Source of the DNA: Firmicutes bacterium HGW-Firmicutes-7
GTDB lineage: Bacteria; Bacillota; Clostridia; Lachnospirales; Vallitaleaceae
Direction of reading: 5' to 3'
DNA: 64,000 nt
Assembly: GCA_002841375.1 (NCBI GenBank)
Contig: PGZO01000003.1
Span: 62,001 to 126,000, forward strand
The notes under the pieces were generated by a model that ran no database searches, was not told the origin of the DNA, and saw only the letters and a program-made list of their open reading frames with translations. Shown here in pieces: positions 52,188 through 61,158 of the stretch (positions are counted from its first letter, which is position 1; each line of letters begins with the position of its first letter). Made by a program: the position numbers and the translations under genes.

Positions 52188-52880
52188 TTATCCAATACAA
52201 TCTTTTAATAATTCCATGTTAATTATTTTAAACGTTGATTTATAATAATCAAGTATTCCCTCATCTTTCATTTTTGCTATTTCTCTCGACATCGAAGGTC
52301 TTGATACATTCAAAAAATCTGCAAGCTCATTCCTATTTAAAGCGATCATAAATGTGTTCTTCTCAGCAATATTGAATTGCTCCAATAAAAATGTACTAAT
52401 TTTTTCTCTCATACTCTTTATCGCCAAATACTCTACCTTCCTATTAAGAACCAACGCCTTTTTCGAAATTATTCTCAACATATTTAAAATTAATGTTGTA
52501 TGGCTATTACACGATTGCTCACAACTTCCGACAATTTTATTTGATTCAATAAACATTATGCTACAATCCTCAAGAACAACTACTGTTGCTGGCCAAGTAT
52601 TCATATGAGAAAACGCAATCATTTCACCAAATATGCTCTCTTTTTGAAGCTTAGTTAAAATCACTCTATTGCCTGCTGCATTTTCTTTGGTAATCATTAC
52701 CTCTCCTAAAAGAACAATGCCAATCCCTTCAAATGGATCACCTGCAATGGCTATGGTTTCCCCTTTTTTATAATGGCTAATTTTAGGTTTAAGGCAAGTT
52801 AACATCCCATTCAATTCTAACTCATTAATATTTCGAAATAATTCTACTTTTAATAATGTTGACGTCCACTTTTTATACAT
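52188..52880 (-). CDS. Crp/Fnr-family transcriptional regulator
   Basis: This 230-residue protein has a cyclic-nucleotide-binding-like beta domain (about residues 10-125, GIGIVLLGEVMITKENAAGN), a long dimerisation helix and a C-terminal winged helix (LNRNELADFLNVSRPSMSREI, about 175-195). Two cysteines (CEQSC near residue 121) could hold a metal or sense redox, but the full FNR-type N-terminal cysteine set is missing. It is divergent from a 4Fe-4S ferredoxin gene. In Clostridia such regulators are often linked with nitrosative or oxygen stress genes. AAGGAG precedes the ATG. The inducing signal is unknown. Confidence 0.88.
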   Translation of the reverse strand: MYKKWTSTLLKVELFRNINELELNGMLTCLKPKISHYKKGETIAIAGDPFEGIGIVLLGEVMITKENAAGNRVILTKLQKESIFGEMIAFSHMNTWPATVVVLEDCSIMFIESNKIVGSCEQSCNSHTTLILNMLRIISKKALVLNRKVEYLAIKSMREKISTFLLEQFNIAEKNTFMIALNRNELADFLNVSRPSMSREIAKMKDEGILDYYKSTFKIINMELLKDCIG

Positions 52881-52931
52881 GGCTTTCTCCTTATTGTAGT
52901 TTGTATCTATGGCTACCGATTAATATTTTTA

Positions 52932-52960
52932 ATTATAATATAATTCAATACATAAGACAA
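52932..52960 (-). promoter_or_regulatory. Promoter of the Crp/Fnr-family gene, with palindrome
   Basis: On the minus strand, TTGTCT (52960-52955) and TATAAT (52937-52932) are 17 bases apart. The -10 region lies inside the perfect palindrome AATTATAATATAATT (52931-52945, central T/A excepted), a possible autoregulatory site that would also sit upstream of the ferredoxin gene. Confidence 0.6.
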
Positions 52961-52998
52961 CTAAAAATTGAAAACTTGAACTAAAGGAGACAATAATC

Positions 52999-53715
52999 AT
53001 GAAAAGAAAAATGGTTATGATAAATGAAGATAAATGTAATGGATGTGGGCTTTGTATTACGGGATGTCATGAAGGCGCTCTTCAACTTATAAATGGGAAG
53101 GCTAAATTAGTTTCGGATTCATATTGCGATGGACTAGGCGCTTGCTTACCTGCTTGCCCAATGGATGCAATTAGCTTAGAGGAAAGAGAGGCTGATCCGT
53201 TTGATGAGGAAGCAGTTAAAATCCGTATGGAAGAAATGGCAAAGAATAAACCTAATAATACATTTACTTGCCCAGGTACAGCAGCAAAAAAACTTACTAA
53301 AAGAGAACCTTCAACTTTACCTATACAAACAAATACGACTATACCTCAATCGGAGCTTCGCCAATGGCCCTGTCAGATTAAACTTGTTCCTATAAATGCA
53401 CCTTATTTTCAAGAAGCACACTTACTGATTGCTGCAGATTGCACTTCATATGCTTATGCTAACTTTCATCAAGAATTCATGAGAAACAAAATTACATTAA
53501 TTGGATGTCCTAAGCTTGATGCAATCGATTATGCAGAAAAGCTAACTGCAATTATTTCTCAAAACGAACTTAAGAGCGTGACAGTTGTAAGAATGGAAGT
53601 TCCTTGTTGCTCAGGTCTTGAAAATGCAGCTAAACAAGCAATAAGAGATAGCTGTAAAATGATTCCATGGAATATCGTTACAATTAGTACTGATGGCGTA
53701 ATATTAGAAAACTAA
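52999..53715 (+). CDS. 4Fe-4S dicluster ferredoxin-domain protein
   Basis: This 238-residue protein begins with a two-cluster ferredoxin domain: CNGCGLCITGC and CDGLGACLPACP within the first 55 residues. A linker and a C-terminal domain of about 130 residues follow, with ADCTSYAYANFHQEFM, TLIGCPKLD and MEVPCCSGLE, giving extra conserved cysteines. It matches a family of ferredoxin-like proteins found beside Crp/Fnr regulators and hydroxylamine reductase genes in anaerobes, presumed electron carriers or redox sensors. AAAGGAGACAATA precedes the ATG. It ends at a terminator shared with the convergent GGDEF gene. Confidence 0.88.
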   Translation: MKRKMVMINEDKCNGCGLCITGCHEGALQLINGKAKLVSDSYCDGLGACLPACPMDAISLEEREADPFDEEAVKIRMEEMAKNKPNNTFTCPGTAAKKLTKREPSTLPIQTNTTIPQSELRQWPCQIKLVPINAPYFQEAHLLIAADCTSYAYANFHQEFMRNKITLIGCPKLDAIDYAEKLTAIISQNELKSVTVVRMEVPCCSGLENAAKQAIRDSCKMIPWNIVTISTDGVILEN

Positions 53716-53729
53716 GTTCATTAAAACGC

Positions 53730-53766
53730 AAGAGCCCTTGCTTCATTCATTGAAGAGAGGGTTCTT
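53730..53766. terminator. Terminator between ferredoxin and GGDEF genes
   Basis: AAGAGCCCT (53730-53738) pairs with AGGGTTCTT (53758-53766, one G-U), with an inner CTTCA/TGAAG stem; it serves two convergent genes. Confidence 0.8.
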
Positions 53767-53794
53767 GGTTTTTGTATTTATCTTTCGTACATAA

Positions 53795-55399
53795 TTATTT
53801 TAACGGATTGAATGATCGATCAATATCTATATCAATATCTGAATATAAAGCATAGCCGTTTTGACTGTTTTTCGCTTGATACATTGCATAATCGGCATTA
53901 TCTATAAGACTATCAATGCTAATACCGTGCTTTGGATACAAGCTTATTCCTATACTTGGCAAAGAATAAAGCTCATGATCATACACAACTATAGGATTTT
54001 TCAAAATAGCTAATATTGTTTTTGCAAATTCTTCAACTTCTTCAATCGTATTATATCCGTCTCTCCAAATTACAAATTCATCTCCACCAAGACGACATAT
54101 AATATCTTTTTCTGTAAGAATTTCTTGGACTGCACTTGCAAACTTCTTCAAAAATTCATCTCCTACACCATGCCCATACGTATCGTTAATTTCTTTAAAT
54201 TTGTCCAAATCCATAAAAAACACTGCCGAAGAGTTATTGCCACCTAATTTAATTCTTTCATTAACAAGGCTATAGAAATAATGCCTATTCGGTAGTTCTG
54301 TTAATTGATCCACATGGGCTCTAAAATATAGCTGCTGGTTTAATGCTTCAATTGTATCTAGCATTTTGTTAAATCTTGTTCCAAGCACTGAAAATTCATC
54401 ATTGGAATTAATGTTAACCCGAGTAGAAGTATTTTGATTTTTAATTATAGCACCAATATTATGCAAAATATTATTAAGCCGTTTTATAATTATTTTATTG
54501 ACAAACAAAAAAACACTCAATATATTTATGATAAAAATTATTATTATTATTCCGACATAATACTGAATTGTTCTTTTACTTTCACCATAAAAGCTCATTT
54601 CTTTTTGGTAGCTTAACTTTTTGGCTTCACTACCTCCAATACTATACAGTACTGCATGTCCTGTAATCCAATTACGCTCCTCTATCGTCGTCCATAATTT
54701 CACTTTGTTAATATTTGGCAATAGAAGGGTTCTTTCATTTTGCGAAGTCTCTTGTTCCTCGCATATGCTAATGTCATATTTTGTAAGATTACTTAGTTCC
54801 TCCAAAAACAATTGATCTATATATCTACCTGTAAGAAAAAATCCATTTACTGGACCTTTTTGATAGCTTGATAATATGGGCTGTATCGTAATCATCATGA
54901 CCCCATCTTCCACTATTATTATACCTGCTGTATAGTCATCTTCAGTTTTAATACTGTCAAATAAATTAGAACTGCGTATTTGGTCAAATAATATTTGGTC
55001 AATTTGCACTTCAATTTCATTTTCTAAATCATACCCTTTTTGGTATGCCACTTGCCCTTCTAAATCAAATAATATGATTACATTCCAAAGATTACTTGCA
55101 AAGGTTTCATCCATAAAGTTTTCTTCAATCAATTGTGGATATTTCCCTGCTATATAATCGCTCGTATTATCCCAACTTGAATAATCTTTATTAGTAGCAT
55201 GCATTTGTGAAATGTTATTTTCTATAAAATTAACGGCTCTTTCCATATCTTGATACATTAACTGAGTTTCAAGCCATATTACTTTTTTAACCAACGCGTT
55301 ACTAACACCCCAAATAGAGGTGAGTGTAAGAAATGTTACAACCAAAGAATAGATAATAATCTTCTTATTTAATGAAAAGTATTTCTTTTTAAATGTCAT
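53795..55399 (-). CDS. CHASE4-like membrane sensor diguanylate cyclase
   Basis: This 534-residue protein has a first membrane segment (about residues 13-34), an extracytoplasmic CHASE4-type sensor (about 35-275, with NISQMHATNKDYSSWDNT), a second membrane segment (about 285-307), a HAMP-like stretch, and a C-terminal GGDEF domain with the intact active site RLGGDEFVIW near residue 447. It should make cyclic di-GMP. The usual inhibitory RxxD site upstream of GGDEF reads TEKD, so product feedback is probably lost. The ATG follows an in-frame stop; the nearest GGGAGG is 14 bases away, so initiation may be weak. No effector domain is fused. Confidence 0.9.
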   Translation of the reverse strand: MTFKKKYFSLNKKIIIYSLVVTFLTLTSIWGVSNALVKKVIWLETQLMYQDMERAVNFIENNISQMHATNKDYSSWDNTSDYIAGKYPQLIEENFMDETFASNLWNVIILFDLEGQVAYQKGYDLENEIEVQIDQILFDQIRSSNLFDSIKTEDDYTAGIIIVEDGVMMITIQPILSSYQKGPVNGFFLTGRYIDQLFLEELSNLTKYDISICEEQETSQNERTLLLPNINKVKLWTTIEERNWITGHAVLYSIGGSEAKKLSYQKEMSFYGESKRTIQYYVGIIIIIFIINILSVFLFVNKIIIKRLNNILHNIGAIIKNQNTSTRVNINSNDEFSVLGTRFNKMLDTIEALNQQLYFRAHVDQLTELPNRHYFYSLVNERIKLGGNNSSAVFFMDLDKFKEINDTYGHGVGDEFLKKFASAVQEILTEKDIICRLGGDEFVIWRDGYNTIEEVEEFAKTILAILKNPIVVYDHELYSLPSIGISLYPKHGISIDSLIDNADYAMYQAKNSQNGYALYSDIDIDIDRSFNPLK

Positions 55400-55587
55400 T
55401 TAATTCTTTGTTGCCTCCCGTCATTTATTAAAAAAATAAATATTTTTAAATTTATCAGTAATATTTTACCATGTAATCTTGAACAGGTAAAGCTTAATTA
55501 TATTTTTTCAAAACAATTAATACCAGTATATTTGTTCTCACAAGAAAGAATACTATTAACGACTTTAAAATTGAAAGGAGACTTTAT

Positions 55588-56172
55588 ATGAAGAAATTAC
55601 TGGCTTTATTTATAATATTTGGTTTAGTTCTTGTTCTAAATGGTTGCGCACGAGATTTAAATGATGATACTGTTCCTGAAGGTACGCCGAATGATAACTC
55701 ATTAATCCCTAACGGTACTGATAATAATACTCAAAATTTATCAAATACAAATACGCCGATGGGTGGTACAAATCTAACACCTTATACAACTTCTTTACAA
55801 GAACTAGATGGCACCTTGAGAAGTTCTGTTACAGATTTAGATGGAATGAAGGTAGATACGAATGATAAAGATTATTTAACAAAACAATCTGACTATTATT
55901 CAAAAAGAGCTGATGCTTACAGAACCGCATTAAATGGCGTTAATAGATTAAGCTATACCGGTAATAACCGTCAAGATCATGATGCAATTGTTTCGTATTA
56001 TCAAAATGGCTATGATACCTACAACAAACTTTCTAATCAATATCGACGTTTTACAACTATTGATGATGAAAGAAGCTATAGAAACGGTATTGGTAGAAAT
56101 GCATACGATCTAGCACCAGATGTAAGCGATACCTATGAAAGAGCGTTGCGTTCAGTAGGCATTAAATATTAA
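55588..56172 (+). CDS. Putative lipoprotein
   Basis: This 194-residue protein has a lipoprotein signal peptide: a basic start (MKKLL), a hydrophobic core and the lipobox LNGC with the cysteine at about residue 20. A Thr/Asn/Pro-rich low-complexity linker follows (about 25-70), then a helical domain rich in Tyr, Asp and Arg (residues 75-194; KQSDYYSKRADAYRTALNGV). AAAGGAG precedes the ATG and a clear terminator follows. Lgt, encoded in this window, would process it. I do not recognise a family for the C-terminal domain. Confidence 0.8.
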   Translation: MKKLLALFIIFGLVLVLNGCARDLNDDTVPEGTPNDNSLIPNGTDNNTQNLSNTNTPMGGTNLTPYTTSLQELDGTLRSSVTDLDGMKVDTNDKDYLTKQSDYYSKRADAYRTALNGVNRLSYTGNNRQDHDAIVSYYQNGYDTYNKLSNQYRRFTTIDDERSYRNGIGRNAYDLAPDVSDTYERALRSVGIKY

Positions 56173-56179
56173 TAATAAG

Positions 56180-56205
56180 CACCCGTTTAAGCGGGTGTTT
56201 TATTT
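56180..56205 (+). terminator. Terminator of the lipoprotein gene
   Basis: CACCCG at 56180-56185 pairs with CGGGTG at 56192-56197, followed by a T-rich run. Confidence 0.88.
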
Positions 56206-56308
56206 TGGATAGTTTAGTTAAATTCATTTTTGCGAATTGACTACTATGATAGGTTGATGTATACTATTTTGCAATGGAGCACATTATTACTGAAAGAGAG
56301 TATCGTCT

Positions 56309-56584
56309 ATGGAACAATTTAAAATTATACTTTACATATATACTTGTATTAATCTATTAACCTTTATGGTTTATGGAATAGACAAATATAAAGCCATACA
56401 GCATAAATGGCGCATTCCTGAAAAGACACTATTATTATTGTCTTGCATTGGCCCTGTGGGATCTTTTTTGAGTATGCTATTGTTTAGACATAAAATAAAA
56501 AAACTTAAATTCATTTTACTCGTCCCAATTTTAATATTGATACATTTAATCATTGGTTATAGTGTCATTGGTTTCTTACAATAA
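56309..56584 (+). CDS. DUF1294 membrane protein
   Basis: This 91-residue protein has three hydrophobic segments and the DUF1294 signature: MVYGIDKYKAIQHKWRIPEKT, LLSCIGPVGSFLSMLLFRHK and KKLKF. The family is common in bacteria, often attached to cold-shock domains; its function is unknown. GAGAG precedes the ATG by 8 bases. The HAD phosphatase gene follows with 29 bases between, so the two may be transcribed together. Confidence 0.9.
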   Translation: MEQFKIILYIYTCINLLTFMVYGIDKYKAIQHKWRIPEKTLLLLSCIGPVGSFLSMLLFRHKIKKLKFILLVPILILIHLIIGYSVIGFLQ

Positions 56585-56613
56585 GATTTTACATATAAAA
56601 TGAGGTGTTTAAC

Positions 56614-57345
56614 ATGAGTACTATCGCTGCATTCTTTGATATTGATGGAACATTATATAGAGAAGGCCTAATAACTGAAACTTTTAAAAAACTAGTTAAA
56701 TCTGATATCATAGATAGTCAAAGATGGTATAACGAAGTAAGAGAAAAATACCTAAGCTGGGATAAGCGCATCGGTGATTATGATGATTATTTATTGAAAA
56801 TGGCTGAGATCTATACTGAAGCAATTAAAGGTCTCCATAAAAGCCAAATTGAATTCATTGCAAAAAAAGTCGTAGAACAAAAAGGTGATCGTGTATATAC
56901 TTATACAAGAAATAAAATAAAATGGCATATAGATCAAGGACATAAAGTACTTACTATTTCTGGATCACCACTTGAATTGGTTAAAGAAATGGCAATAAAA
57001 TACAGCTTTATGGATTATATCGGTTCAGAATATGTAACGGATAAAAACCACTTATATACAGGTGAAGTTAAACCAATGTGGGATAGCACCAACAAACAAA
57101 TAGCAATTGATTTTTTTGTTGGTAAATATAATATCGATCTATCGAACTCCTATGCATATGGCGATACTACTGGAGACTTTACTATGCTTAAATCCGTTGG
57201 AAATCCAATTGCAATGAACCCAACTCGCGAGCTATTGAACAGAGTTATTAACGACCCCGAAACAAATAATAAGGTAAGTATTATTGTTGAACGCAAGGAT
57301 ATGATTTATCAACTAAAGCCTGAGTGCTTTTCTTGCTTAAATTAA
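56614..57345 (+). CDS. HAD-superfamily phosphatase (SerB-like)
   Basis: This 243-residue HAD hydrolase of the HAD-IB (SerB-like) group has the nucleophile motif FFDIDGTLY (about residues 8-16), motif II TISGSP near 110 and motif III/IV YGDTTGDFTML near 185. A cap region of about 80 residues follows motif I. Relatives include phosphoserine phosphatases and enzymes removing phosphate from lipids or nucleotides. The start is the ATG at 56614-56616 with GAGGTG upstream; three extra codons are possible. Substrate unknown. Confidence 0.88.
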   Translation: MSTIAAFFDIDGTLYREGLITETFKKLVKSDIIDSQRWYNEVREKYLSWDKRIGDYDDYLLKMAEIYTEAIKGLHKSQIEFIAKKVVEQKGDRVYTYTRNKIKWHIDQGHKVLTISGSPLELVKEMAIKYSFMDYIGSEYVTDKNHLYTGEVKPMWDSTNKQIAIDFFVGKYNIDLSNSYAYGDTTGDFTMLKSVGNPIAMNPTRELLNRVINDPETNNKVSIIVERKDMIYQLKPECFSCLN

Positions 57346-57383
57346 TTTACCTAATTACTGACTGACCATAATACATATGGTTT

Positions 57384-58058
57384 TCACACTTCAATAGATT
57401 GAACAACCTCGATTCCATTACCGATCATTGTATATAGCGACATTACTTGCATTAAATCACCATTATGCATCGCAACATCATATGTTTCCACTGCATTAAT
57501 TGGAACGATAATCCTTGATTTCTTATCAATCATATTGAAATACGTTTTTAGGGTAATTGCAAATTGTTGAATACAAATATCGGTACAATCACCTGTAATG
57601 ATATAATGATCTATCTCATGATTATTATTTAACCATTTTTGAAATTCTCCTTCTAAAAAACCATTGGTGGAGTTTTTGTTTATTAATTTATATCCACCAA
57701 TCGCCTTTAGCTCATCTACAATTTCACTTTCGTTTGTTCCTTCTAAACAATGTTCCGGATAAGAACCAAACTCTGGCGAAATTATTGAGTGACTATCTGC
57801 AAATGCTATTTTAACAATGCCAAATTCACTACATTCCTTAGAAAGCATCGAAATCTCTGGAATAATGGCCTCTATCCTTGAGCTTTTCAATACACCATTC
57901 CTCGCAAAACCATTAACCATATCAATCATTACAAAGGCCGTATTTTGAGCTGGCAAATCACGTAGCGCAATGGTTGGTTGGTTCAATAACATATCAAATA
58001 TTTCTTCAACAACGATAACACTATTATTTACAAAGTTCTTCTTGTTTTTTCTTTTCAT
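57384..58058 (-). CDS. Isochorismatase-family cysteine hydrolase
   Basis: This 224-residue protein has the cysteine-hydrolase fold. The catalytic aspartate is in FVMIDMVNGFAR, the lysine region in NKNSTNGFLEGEF and the cysteine in TGDCTDICIQQFA. It resembles nicotinamidases and related amide hydrolases. A basic N-terminal extension of about 35 residues (MKRKNKKNF) precedes the domain. I placed the start at the ATG at 58056-58058 with GGAG 7 bases upstream; the open frame runs 25 codons further without a site. Nicotinamide salvage would fit, but the substrate is not proven. Confidence 0.86.
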   Translation of the reverse strand: MKRKNKKNFVNNSVIVVEEIFDMLLNQPTIALRDLPAQNTAFVMIDMVNGFARNGVLKSSRIEAIIPEISMLSKECSEFGIVKIAFADSHSIISPEFGSYPEHCLEGTNESEIVDELKAIGGYKLINKNSTNGFLEGEFQKWLNNNHEIDHYIITGDCTDICIQQFAITLKTYFNMIDKKSRIIVPINAVETYDVAMHNGDLMQVMSLYTMIGNGIEVVQSIEV

Positions 58059-58131
58059 GGAATTTCTCCTTTTGTTTATATCCTTTGTCTTATTATATGA
58101 TTTGATATTTTTTTTGTAAAGCACCGTATAC

Positions 58132-58168
58132 AAAAAAAGCTTACACCAATTTCAAAGTATAAGCTTTT
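58132..58168 (-). terminator. Second tandem terminator of the Gln-rich small gene
   Basis: On the minus strand AAAAGCTTA (58168-58160) pairs with TAAGCTTTT (58143-58135), followed by more T residues. It backs up the terminator at 58185-58212. Confidence 0.8.
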
Positions 58169-58184
58169 GTTATTAACCTAAAAT

Positions 58185-58212
58185 AAAAGCTAGCTTTATG
58201 CCGCCAGCTTTT
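58185..58212 (-). terminator. First terminator of the Gln-rich small gene
   Basis: AAAAGCTGGC/GCTAGCTTTT (58212-58203 with 58194-58185, one G-U) with an 8-base loop, just downstream of the stop at 58226. Confidence 0.8.
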
Positions 58213-58225
58213 GTTAAAACTTGTA

Positions 58226-58507
58226 TTATTGTAACTTATTTAATATCTCATAGACATCTTGTAACCGATTTGCAGCATCTGTATAAGCTTGATTATTTGC
58301 ACCTGAATTTTGCACTTGACGAAGTTGACCTTCTAATGTCTGTACTTGTTGTCTAATTTGTTGTACATTTTGAGTTCCAGCATTAACGCCTACTGATGCA
58401 TTTGTTACACCAGAAGTCATATTTGAATTGACACCAGCTGCTCCAGTATTAGATGTAGCATTATTTAAACCTGCTTGATTTTGATTGTTTCCAAGATTTT
58501 GATTCAT
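58226..58507 (-). CDS. Small Asn/Gln-rich protein with C-terminal coiled coil
   Basis: This 93-residue protein has an N-terminal half of almost only Asn, Gly, Thr, Val, Ala and Ser (low complexity) and a C-terminal half that reads as one amphipathic helix (QQIRQQVQTLEGQLRQVQ, then YTDAANRLQDVYEILNKL). AGGAGG precedes the ATG at 7 bases, and two terminators follow. Together with the Asn-rich micro-protein at 20430 it suggests small disordered proteins, possibly spore-associated, but no family is recognised. Confidence 0.75.
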   Translation of the reverse strand: MNQNLGNNQNQAGLNNATSNTGAAGVNSNMTSGVTNASVGVNAGTQNVQQIRQQVQTLEGQLRQVQNSGANNQAYTDAANRLQDVYEILNKLQ

Positions 58508-58739
58508 TAATTAACCTCCTGTTATTTTGTTTTTTAACCTTTCATAGTATTTGCAGATATGGACTCTAAATATTCATAATTTTAAAATAAACGCAGAAAA
58601 CAATTATTCTACTTATCTTCTCTTCATCATTTACTCATTATCATTTCTATTACCTAATTTAACACTTCCCCATCTATCCTTTAAATGTTATAATTCTATA
58701 ACATTCTAAATTCAATACATAAATTTCATGAGGTGAACT

Positions 58740-59618
58740 ATGCAAAAAAATACAAAAAGCTACTTTGGTGATTTAATCTTATTATCTGTTGCAATAATGT
58801 GGGGGTTTGGATTTATTGCTGTAAAGATTGGATTAAACAACGGAATGAGTCCATTTTATTTAATGTTCTTACGATTTTCAGTTGCCGCTTTAGCGTTCTT
58901 ACCTTTTCAAATAACAAAAATTAAAAATATATCATTAAAAACCTTGAAAAGAGGTGTCATTTTAGGTACCTTTCTTTTTTTTGGCTTTGCATTTCAAACT
59001 GTAGGTCTTTATTACACAACAACTTCAAAAAACGCCTTTTTAACTGGTGTTAATGTTATCATAGTACCTTTCTTAACTTGGTGGCTAACCAAAAAAAAGG
59101 TAGATATTTATTCTATTATTGCCGCCTTTATGTGCTTAATTGGAATAGGCTTATTAACGTTGCACGATTCATTAAATATAAACATTGGTGATTTATTAAC
59201 ACTTATATGCGCAATCATGTTTGCGGCTCATATTTCAATTACCTCAATAATCGCCAATGAAGAAGCTTCCGGCACATTAGTTTGGATTCAAATGATGGTA
59301 GGTGGCGTTCTTTCCTTTATATTCGCTATGCTCTTTAACGAAACGTTAGTAATTAGTCTTTCTTCATCAATAGCAATTCTCTACTTAGGTTTATTTAGTA
59401 CCTTTCTTGCCTTCTTTCTACAAACTGTCGGGCAAAAATATGCCCATGCCGCCAAAGCTGCAATACTATTATCCACCGAATCTTTATTTGGTGCATTGTT
59501 GGCAGTAATATTTTTCAAGGACGCTTTTGCTTTAAATATGCTACTTGGTTGCATACTAATCTTTGCCTCCATAATAGTTTCGGAGACAAAATTATCTTTT
59601 ATGATCCGAAAAGCATAA
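58740..59618 (+). CDS. EamA-family (DMT) transporter
   Basis: This 292-residue protein has ten membrane segments in two EamA repeats: ILLSVAIMWGFGFIAVKIGL near the start, YYTTTSKNAFLTGVNVIIVP, and in the second repeat VGQKYAHAAKAAILLSTESL, a common signature for this exporter group. AGGTG precedes the ATG. It is a probable exporter of amino acids or metabolites. It is flanked by a short AT-rich gap on both sides and appears monocistronic. Confidence 0.9.
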   Translation: MQKNTKSYFGDLILLSVAIMWGFGFIAVKIGLNNGMSPFYLMFLRFSVAALAFLPFQITKIKNISLKTLKRGVILGTFLFFGFAFQTVGLYYTTTSKNAFLTGVNVIIVPFLTWWLTKKKVDIYSIIAAFMCLIGIGLLTLHDSLNINIGDLLTLICAIMFAAHISITSIIANEEASGTLVWIQMMVGGVLSFIFAMLFNETLVISLSSSIAILYLGLFSTFLAFFLQTVGQKYAHAAKAAILLSTESLFGALLAVIFFKDAFALNMLLGCILIFASIIVSETKLSFMIRKA

Positions 59619-59803
59619 AAAAGGCCTTCGATTAACTTATTTAGCACAAATTATCTGTAGCTCAAGCTACCTTTTTACTATTAATCAATTAATTATTGGG
59701 TTTATTTTCTTTAGAGTGTTATAATAAGGGCATGTATAATAATGATTCATTTTAATAAAAAAGAAAGGGTAATGCATTTTCTTGCATTAATCAGGTGATA
59801 AAA

Positions 59804-60865
59804 ATGAAACAAATAAACGTTGGCTTGTTAGGTTTTGGTTTTTCAGGTAGATTTTTTCATGCGCCAATTTTTACGAGTGTTGAAGGTTTTAATTTAAGTA
59901 AGATCTTTACGCGAAGCGCGGAAAAAAAAGAGCTAGCAAATCTTCTATACCCTGATGCTATAGTGGTCGACGACGTAGAGTCAATTATTGATGATCCAAA
60001 CATTGACTTAATCATTGTTGCTTTACCAAATACTTCTCATTATGAAATGGCAGAACGCGCTCTGATTGCAGGAAAGCATGTTGTTGTGGAAAAACCATTT
60101 ACTAATACTCTAGAGGAAGCAACTGCGCTAATTAATACAAGTATTGAAGAAGGAAAACTGTTGTCAGTATTTCAAAACAGACGATATGATGGTGATTTCT
60201 TAACTTTAAAAAATATAATTGAAAATAATACACTTGGTGAAATTAAAGAATTCGAATCTCATTTTGATCGTTTTAGACCTGAAACCAATTCTAAAGTATG
60301 GAGAGAATCCATATTGCCAGGTTCTGGAATCCTATTTGATCTAGGCGCCCATCTGATTGATCAAGCAATACAACTCTTTGGTATGCCAAATGAAGTATAT
60401 GCTGATGTAAGAACACAGAGAGCCAATGTCTTAGTAGATGATAACTTTGAAATCATTTTATATTATACTGACTTAAAAGTAACCTTAAAGTCTGGTATGT
60501 TAGTAAAAGAACCCCTGCCAAGATTTATTTTGCTAGGAGATAAAGGAAGCTATGTAAAATACGGCCTTGATCCACAAGAAGCTGAATTAAAACAAAACTT
60601 CAGACCTGATGAATGGGACGATTGGGGTTTAGAAGACCCTAAAAACTATGGCAATATAAATTATCTTGAAAATGGTTTGAATATTAGAGGAGTTGTTGAA
60701 ACGCTCGCTGGTAATTATACTACTTATTACCAAAATATTTATAATGCGATTGTTAATGGTGCACCTCTAGAGGTAACTAGCGAACAAGCTAGAGATGTTA
60801 TACGCATAATAGAAATTGCAAAAGAAAGTAATGTTGAAAAAAGAAGAATCGCTTTATCTGAATAA
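59804..60865 (+). CDS. Gfo/Idh/MocA-family oxidoreductase (YvaA-like)
   Basis: This 353-residue NAD(P)-dependent oxidoreductase has the Rossmann loop GLLGFGFSGRFFHAP, the conserved EKPF segment (VVVEKPFTNTLEEA, near residue 95) and the C-terminal domain with LFDLGAHLIDQAI containing a likely catalytic His. It is closest in pattern to the YvaA/IolX-like scyllo-inositol dehydrogenases, but the sugar is not determined. The start is the ATG at 59804-59806 with AGGTGAT upstream; the frame could begin three codons earlier at a GTG that overlaps this site. A strong bidirectional terminator follows. Confidence 0.9.
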   Translation: MKQINVGLLGFGFSGRFFHAPIFTSVEGFNLSKIFTRSAEKKELANLLYPDAIVVDDVESIIDDPNIDLIIVALPNTSHYEMAERALIAGKHVVVEKPFTNTLEEATALINTSIEEGKLLSVFQNRRYDGDFLTLKNIIENNTLGEIKEFESHFDRFRPETNSKVWRESILPGSGILFDLGAHLIDQAIQLFGMPNEVYADVRTQRANVLVDDNFEIILYYTDLKVTLKSGMLVKEPLPRFILLGDKGSYVKYGLDPQEAELKQNFRPDEWDDWGLEDPKNYGNINYLENGLNIRGVVETLAGNYTTYYQNIYNAIVNGAPLEVTSEQARDVIRIIEIAKESNVEKRRIALSE

Positions 60866-60912
60866 CTTACTTTTTAATATGTTGCTTTCAGAACACTTTT
60901 AAGTTCATAATC

Positions 60913-60946
60913 AAAAGCCAATCCTGCTTTGTTGGATTGGCTTTTT
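60913..60946. terminator. Bidirectional terminator between the Gfo/Idh gene and the Glu-rich gene
   Basis: AAAAGCCAATCC (60913-60924) pairs perfectly with GGATTGGCTTTT (60934-60945), followed by a further T. Confidence 0.92.
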
Positions 60947-60953
60947 GTCAATA

Positions 60954-61124
60954 CTACGGTGATTCTTCACCTGTTTGTTCTTCTACTTCTTCTATTTCTT
61001 TTTCTTCAACTTCTTCTATTTCTTCTACTTCAATTTCTTCTATTTCTTTGTTGTCACCATTAATTTGTCCATTTGAGTTTAATGTATCACCAAAAATTAT
61101 TTCTCTAAAAAAACTATCTTTCAT
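60954..61124 (-). CDS. Glu-rich micro-protein
   Basis: The ATG at 61122-61124 has AGGAGG 5 bases upstream and opens a 56-residue frame. It has a hydrophobic start (MKDSFFREIIFGD), a short Asn/Gly turn, and a run of EIEE/EVEE repeats ending in QTGEESP. The tail is almost entirely Glu with Ile/Val, forming a likely acidic helix. It lies 34 bases downstream of the ferritin-like gene on the same strand and ends at a bidirectional terminator. The opposite strand shows only a serine-rich shadow. The strong site and position favour a real gene that may be made together with the ferritin-like protein. Confidence 0.7.
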   Translation of the reverse strand: MKDSFFREIIFGDTLNSNGQINGDNKEIEEIEVEEIEEVEEKEIEEVEEQTGEESP

Positions 61125-61158
61125 AAGTACCTCCTGTTAATGATAAACAATTTGACTA

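Noticed and set aside
60937-61140. Ser-rich plus-strand ORF of 67 residues
   Set aside because: It is the shadow of the Glu-rich minus-strand gene, which has AGGAGG and a terminator; the plus frame has neither.
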